From Nitrososphaeraceae archaeon (GTDB lineage: Archaea; Thermoproteota; Nitrososphaeria; Nitrososphaerales; Nitrososphaeraceae), in the NCBI GenBank assembly GCA_025449515.1, contig JANWJI010000174.1, positions 1 through 8,349 of the forward strand: a stretch of 8,349 nucleotides of DNA, written 5' to 3'. Positions within the stretch are counted from its first letter, which is position 1. Each line of letters starts with the position of its first letter. The notes beneath the pieces were generated by a model. It did not search any database, was not told the origin of the DNA, and was given only the letters and a program-made list of their open reading frames with translations. The position numbers and the translations under genes are program-made. Shown here piece by piece: positions 6,487 to 8,349 of the stretch.

Positions 6487-6582
6487 ATGGAGTTTTCGAA
6501 GATATACAATATGGGCTTGGACATCGCCGAAACTCAATTTAAAGCTCTAAAATACTTGGTGGCAGTGGCTAAACATGAATGA
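6487..6582 (+). CDS. Possible 31-aa ORF overlapping the Cys/His microprotein
   Basis: ATG at 6487 opens a 31-codon frame, MEFSKIYNMGLDIAETQFKA then LKYLVAVAKHE, ending in TGA at 6580-6582. It looks like an amphipathic helix with no membrane segment. Its end overlaps the next ORF by eight bases (ATGAATGA), as in translationally coupled archaeal genes. I know no family for it. It may be a real micro-ORF or leader peptide, or the remains of a longer helical protein. Confidence 0.3.
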   Translation: MEFSKIYNMGLDIAETQFKALKYLVAVAKHE

Positions 6583-6739
6583 ATCTGATCACGTTCACTA
6601 TTGTGATGAATGCAATCATTGGTATTTGTGTAAACAAGCTGAATTTAAATGCGAATTAAACTCGAATTCTGTAACTAATCATCGGAAACACATTACCTCG
6701 ATGGCAGTATATACTAAGCCTTTATTTTCGAAAGATTAG
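6575..6739 (+). CDS. Small Cys/His-rich (zinc-finger-like) protein
   Basis: This 54-aa frame runs from ATG at 6575 to TAG at 6737-6739. It contains C10-x2-C13 in HYCDECNHWYLC, further Cys at 19 and 26, and NHRKH giving H36-x2-H39. The C-x2-C plus H-x2-H arrangement suggests one zinc-binding module, though the 22-residue spacing is longer than in a classical C2H2 finger; alternatively the four Cys residues could bind the metal. No signal peptide or membrane helix is present. Small zinc-finger proteins are common in Nitrososphaeria and may bind nucleic acid or a partner protein; the function here is unknown. It survives intact between decayed genes, which argues for selection or chance. It shares an eight-base overlap with the preceding 31-codon ORF. 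Confidence 0.5.
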   Translation: MNESDHVHYCDECNHWYLCKQAEFKCELNSNSVTNHRKHITSMAVYTKPLFSKD

Positions 6740-6787
6740 TTATCTATACCTGTCAGTTAGAAATAATTAAGTAATAGCTGTACAGGC

Positions 6788-7464
6788 ATGTAAAAAAGGC
6801 AGTCAGTATAGTATATACGTATCGGCAATATCTGTAGACTCCATCTTAGTAGCATTAATAATTGCATATTTTATGCCATATTCTCAGAACAGAATCATTT
6901 ACAAAAATAGTGCCAATAATCAGTTAATTTGATCTACTCCAAGTGGTCGTAATCGTGTCCTGGATATTGTATCCTATCAGACGTATCAAGATCCGTCTAC
7001 GGCATAAAGATACAATATCCATCAAACTGGGAAAAAATACAATTTGATAAGAATTTCATTGTTGGTTTTGTGTCTACGGCCTGACATGATTCAGGAATAT
7101 TAGAGATCATAATGATATCTGCTAACAAATTGCTATCTCGTAACCCTTCCTAAAGCAATATGGCAACATAAGGATTTCAGCACTAGATTCACAGTATCGG
7201 GATTTTCATCTGATAATCCCTGATCCATTCATAAGCTCAATAGACTCGAGGCTCTATAAAATAGAATATGCTGACATGGATGACATTCTACCGATCACGA
7301 AGACTGAAATATGATTATTGAAAAGTGAAGTCTTCGTCTTTTTATCTACTGTCAATACCTCAGAGGCCTCAATGTTTATGCCCATATTTCAAAAGATGAT
7401 AAATTCATCTGGCTCATCCTCACCTACAACCACATTACATCTGATGAAAGCGCATAGCGTATAA
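6788..7464 (+). pseudogene. Broken PsbP-like secreted protein
   Basis: Three frame segments rebuild a protein of about 225 aa. It starts near 6788 with what may be a mutated ATG (ATG directly followed by T, then AAAAAAGGC). It gives a hydrophobic signal or anchor, SILVALIIAYFMPYSQ, an Asn-rich linker with an in-frame TGA, then IVSYQTYQDPS. A one-base loss leads into YGIKIQYPSNWEKIQFDKNF with IVGFVSTA, TGA, then HDSGILEIIMISANKLLSR. A second shift gives LKQYGNIRISALDSQYRDFH and LYKIEYADMDDI, TGA after KTEI, and the end PIFQKMINSSGSSS with TAA at 7462. The Y-G-I-x-I-x-Y-P-x-x-W start and the I-x-Q-K-M-I-x-S end are hallmarks of the PsbP-like lipoproteins common in Nitrososphaeria. Their role outside photosynthesis is unknown. 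With three stops and two shifts it cannot be functional. Confidence 0.8.
6961..7021. repeat. Perfect 13-bp inverted repeat inside the PsbP-like pseudogene
   Basis: TGGATATTGTATC at 6961-6973 is the exact reverse complement of GATACAATATCCA at 7009-7021. An inner 5-bp pair, AGACG at 6979-6983 with CGTCT at 6994-6998, could extend the hairpin. It overlaps the codons rebuilding the start of the PsbP-like domain and spans the one-base frameshift there. Confidence 0.5.
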
Positions 7465-7523
7465 AAAAGGAAGCCCTTGTTTAGAGCCCTTTTGACGGTC
7501 AACCGGAGAGTTTTCAAATAAGG

Positions 7524-7538
7524 TTTATATAATATAAT
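7524..7538 (+). promoter_or_regulatory. TATA region of the MarR gene
   Basis: AGG followed by TTTATATAATATAATA forms the strongest A/T promoter box in the window. Depending on which part is used (TTTATATA at 7524 or ATATAATA at 7532), transcription would begin 0-12 bp before the ATG at 7564. It is the probable promoter of the MarR-MFS unit. Confidence 0.5.
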
Positions 7539-7540
7539 AA

Positions 7541-7561
7541 GATATGAATTAATTGGATATC
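7541..7561. promoter_or_regulatory. Possible MarR operator
   Basis: GATAT and ATATC arms flank a self-complementary AATTAATT core (GATAT-G-AATTAATT-GG-ATATC), an imperfect palindrome of 21 bp. It lies between the TATA region and the MarR start codon, where a bound repressor would block initiation. Autoregulation is usual for MarR proteins; that this is the site is inference. Confidence 0.3.
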
Positions 7562-7563
7562 AA

Positions 7564-8094
7564 ATGACTTTAAACTATATAGACGAGCTTGATAGCGAAA
7601 ATCATATTGGCCGTAAGATTATTCTAGCTTCTAAAACGATTCAACATGCATTTGATTTAGAGTTACATGATAAGGTTGGTATAACTATGGCACAATGGAG
7701 AGCCATAAATACCCTTGCAACACAAAACGGAATTACTCAGAGAGAAATTGCTGATAAATTGGGTTTGGATACGTCATCTCTTATACCTTTAATTGATAGA
7801 CTAGAGTCAAAGGAATTAGTCATAAGAAGACCAGATCATACTGATAGACGAATCAATAGATTATACCTTACGAAAAAGACTGAATCATTACTAGGAAAGA
7901 TGCATTCATGCGCACATTTATTTAGGAGGTCATTGACTGAAGGAATTCCCAAGGATCAGTTGGAAGTAACACAGCAAGTTTTGGAGAGAATAAGTCAGAA
8001 TCTTGCGACTCATTATGCCTTAGACTCCGAGGTTAATAAAATCGTTGTCGAATCTCGAATAGCTAATCCATCTTCAGAGAGTAGATTCACCTAG
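7564..8094 (+). CDS. MarR-family transcription regulator
   Basis: This intact 176-aa protein has the MarR layout: N-terminal dimer helices (HIGRKIILASKTIQHAFDLE, about 14-33), then MAQWRAINTLA. A helix-turn-helix spans about residues 57-82 (TQREIADKLGLDTSSLIPLI), with the wing RRPDHTDRRINRLYLT at 88-103, where the D-x-x-D-R-R residues are the usual wing signature. A C-terminal dimer helix follows. The last 25 residues or so (from VNKIVVES) extend past the common length. MarR proteins are dimeric repressors released by small ligands or oxidation; no Cys pattern for oxidation sensing is clear (one Cys at 116). An MFS transporter gene starts 23 bp downstream in the same direction, so this is most likely its local repressor. 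The promoter and a candidate operator lie just upstream. ATG at 7564 is the clear start. Confidence 0.92.
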   Translation: MTLNYIDELDSENHIGRKIILASKTIQHAFDLELHDKVGITMAQWRAINTLATQNGITQREIADKLGLDTSSLIPLIDRLESKELVIRRPDHTDRRINRLYLTKKTESLLGKMHSCAHLFRRSLTEGIPKDQLEVTQQVLERISQNLATHYALDSEVNKIVVESRIANPSSESRFT

Positions 8095-8117
8095 ATCCTT
8101 CAAGTAAGTGAACGAAT

Positions 8118-8349
8118 ATGAAGAATGCTAAAATTAATGCTAGTAATAACGATAAAGATGATCGGCGTGGCGCTTTAGGTGATACTAGAAATAGGTACTT
8201 ACAATCACAAAAATCAATTGCATTATCAAAAAATTCAGGAAATTCAGAAAAAATTTCCTTTGCCGCCTGGAAAATAGTAGCAATTCTCAGCTTAATTGCA
8301 ACGATGGTGACTTATGCTGAAACTATGCTAATACCAGCTATTCCAGATC
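8118..8349 (+). CDS. MFS transporter, N-terminal part (cut by window end)
   Basis: The frame from ATG at 8118 runs off the window after 77 codons. The first 45 residues or so are polar and rich in Asn, Ser and Lys, a cytoplasmic extension longer than in many MFS proteins. The first membrane helix then begins at about residue 50 with WKIVAILSLIATMVTYAETM, followed by LIPAIPD. The A-x-x-M-L-I-P-A-I-P-D end of helix 1 is typical of drug-exporter MFS proteins (DHA1/DHA2 types). Members use the proton gradient to export small molecules. Its place 23 bp after a MarR gene supports a regulated efflux operon. The substrate and subfamily cannot be decided from this fragment. A later start is possible because the polar extension holds no motif, but the next in-frame ATG lies inside helix 1. 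Confidence 0.8.
   Translation, partial: MKNAKINASNNDKDDRRGALGDTRNRYLQSQKSIALSKNSGNSEKISFAAWKIVAILSLIATMVTYAETMLIPAIPD

Noticed and set aside
7297..7345. Hairpin ACGAAGACT/AGTCTTCGT followed by CTTTTT, looking like an intrinsic terminator
   Set aside because: The stem and T-tract are codons of the PsbP-like pseudogene (ITKTEI, stop, LLKSEVFVFL) in the middle of its reading frame, so this is probably coincidence rather than a transcript end.
1..8349. tRNA, rRNA, CRISPR array, transposase or defence island
   Set aside because: I found no cloverleaf with a T-loop GTTCRA pattern, no regularly spaced repeats, no transposase motif and no defence-gene signature on either strand.

Overview
The window looks like archaeal DNA from an ammonia-oxidising Nitrososphaeria (Thaumarchaeota) lineage, most like soil Nitrososphaera/Nitrosocosmicus. 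The support is the low G+C content, A/T-rich TATA boxes about 27 bp upstream of several starts (a leaderless-mRNA layout), and protein types I associate with that group: a sensor kinase with an HELRTP H-box, a DUF6659-like domain, a short winged-helix protein, a PsbP-like secreted protein and an F420-dependent luciferase-like oxidoreductase. The lineage call is inference from family recognition, not from a search.

Layout. 1-1000: a membrane-anchored microprotein ending in half a PepSY domain (+), a sparse spacer with a possible 37-aa leaderless ORF, and a winged-helix regulator (-). 1000-2710: a Ser/Arg-rich unknown protein (+) converges on a two-gene minus-strand unit, in which a 71-aa ORF overlaps by GTGA a 313-aa membrane protein with a DUF6659-like cytoplasmic tail. 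2710-3180: non-coding spacer. 3181-4601: a 50-aa membrane microprotein and, 29 bp later, a histidine kinase cut by two adjacent in-frame TAA codons inside its dimerisation domain. 4602-7464: mostly gene remains, namely a heavily frameshifted LLM-class oxidoreductase, an unidentified remnant, a small Cys/His-rich (zinc-finger-like) protein preceded by an overlapping 31-aa ORF, and a broken PsbP-like secreted protein. 7524-8349: a healthy MarR regulator followed 23 bp later by the start of an MFS transporter that runs off the window.

How the parts work together. The clearest functional unit is MarR plus MFS efflux, probably a self-regulated drug or solute export operon. The kinase and the microprotein before it look like a former sensor unit. 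Its phosphate-accepting His and its ATPase domain are both well preserved but separated by the double stop, so it is either recently dead or now a sensor/H-box fragment. The three pseudogenes between about 3.4 and 7.5 kb differ in decay: one lesion in the kinase, several in the PsbP-like gene, and many frameshifts and stops in the LLM gene. This suggests continuing loss of accessory genes rather than one event. I found no tRNA, rRNA, CRISPR array, transposase or defence system.
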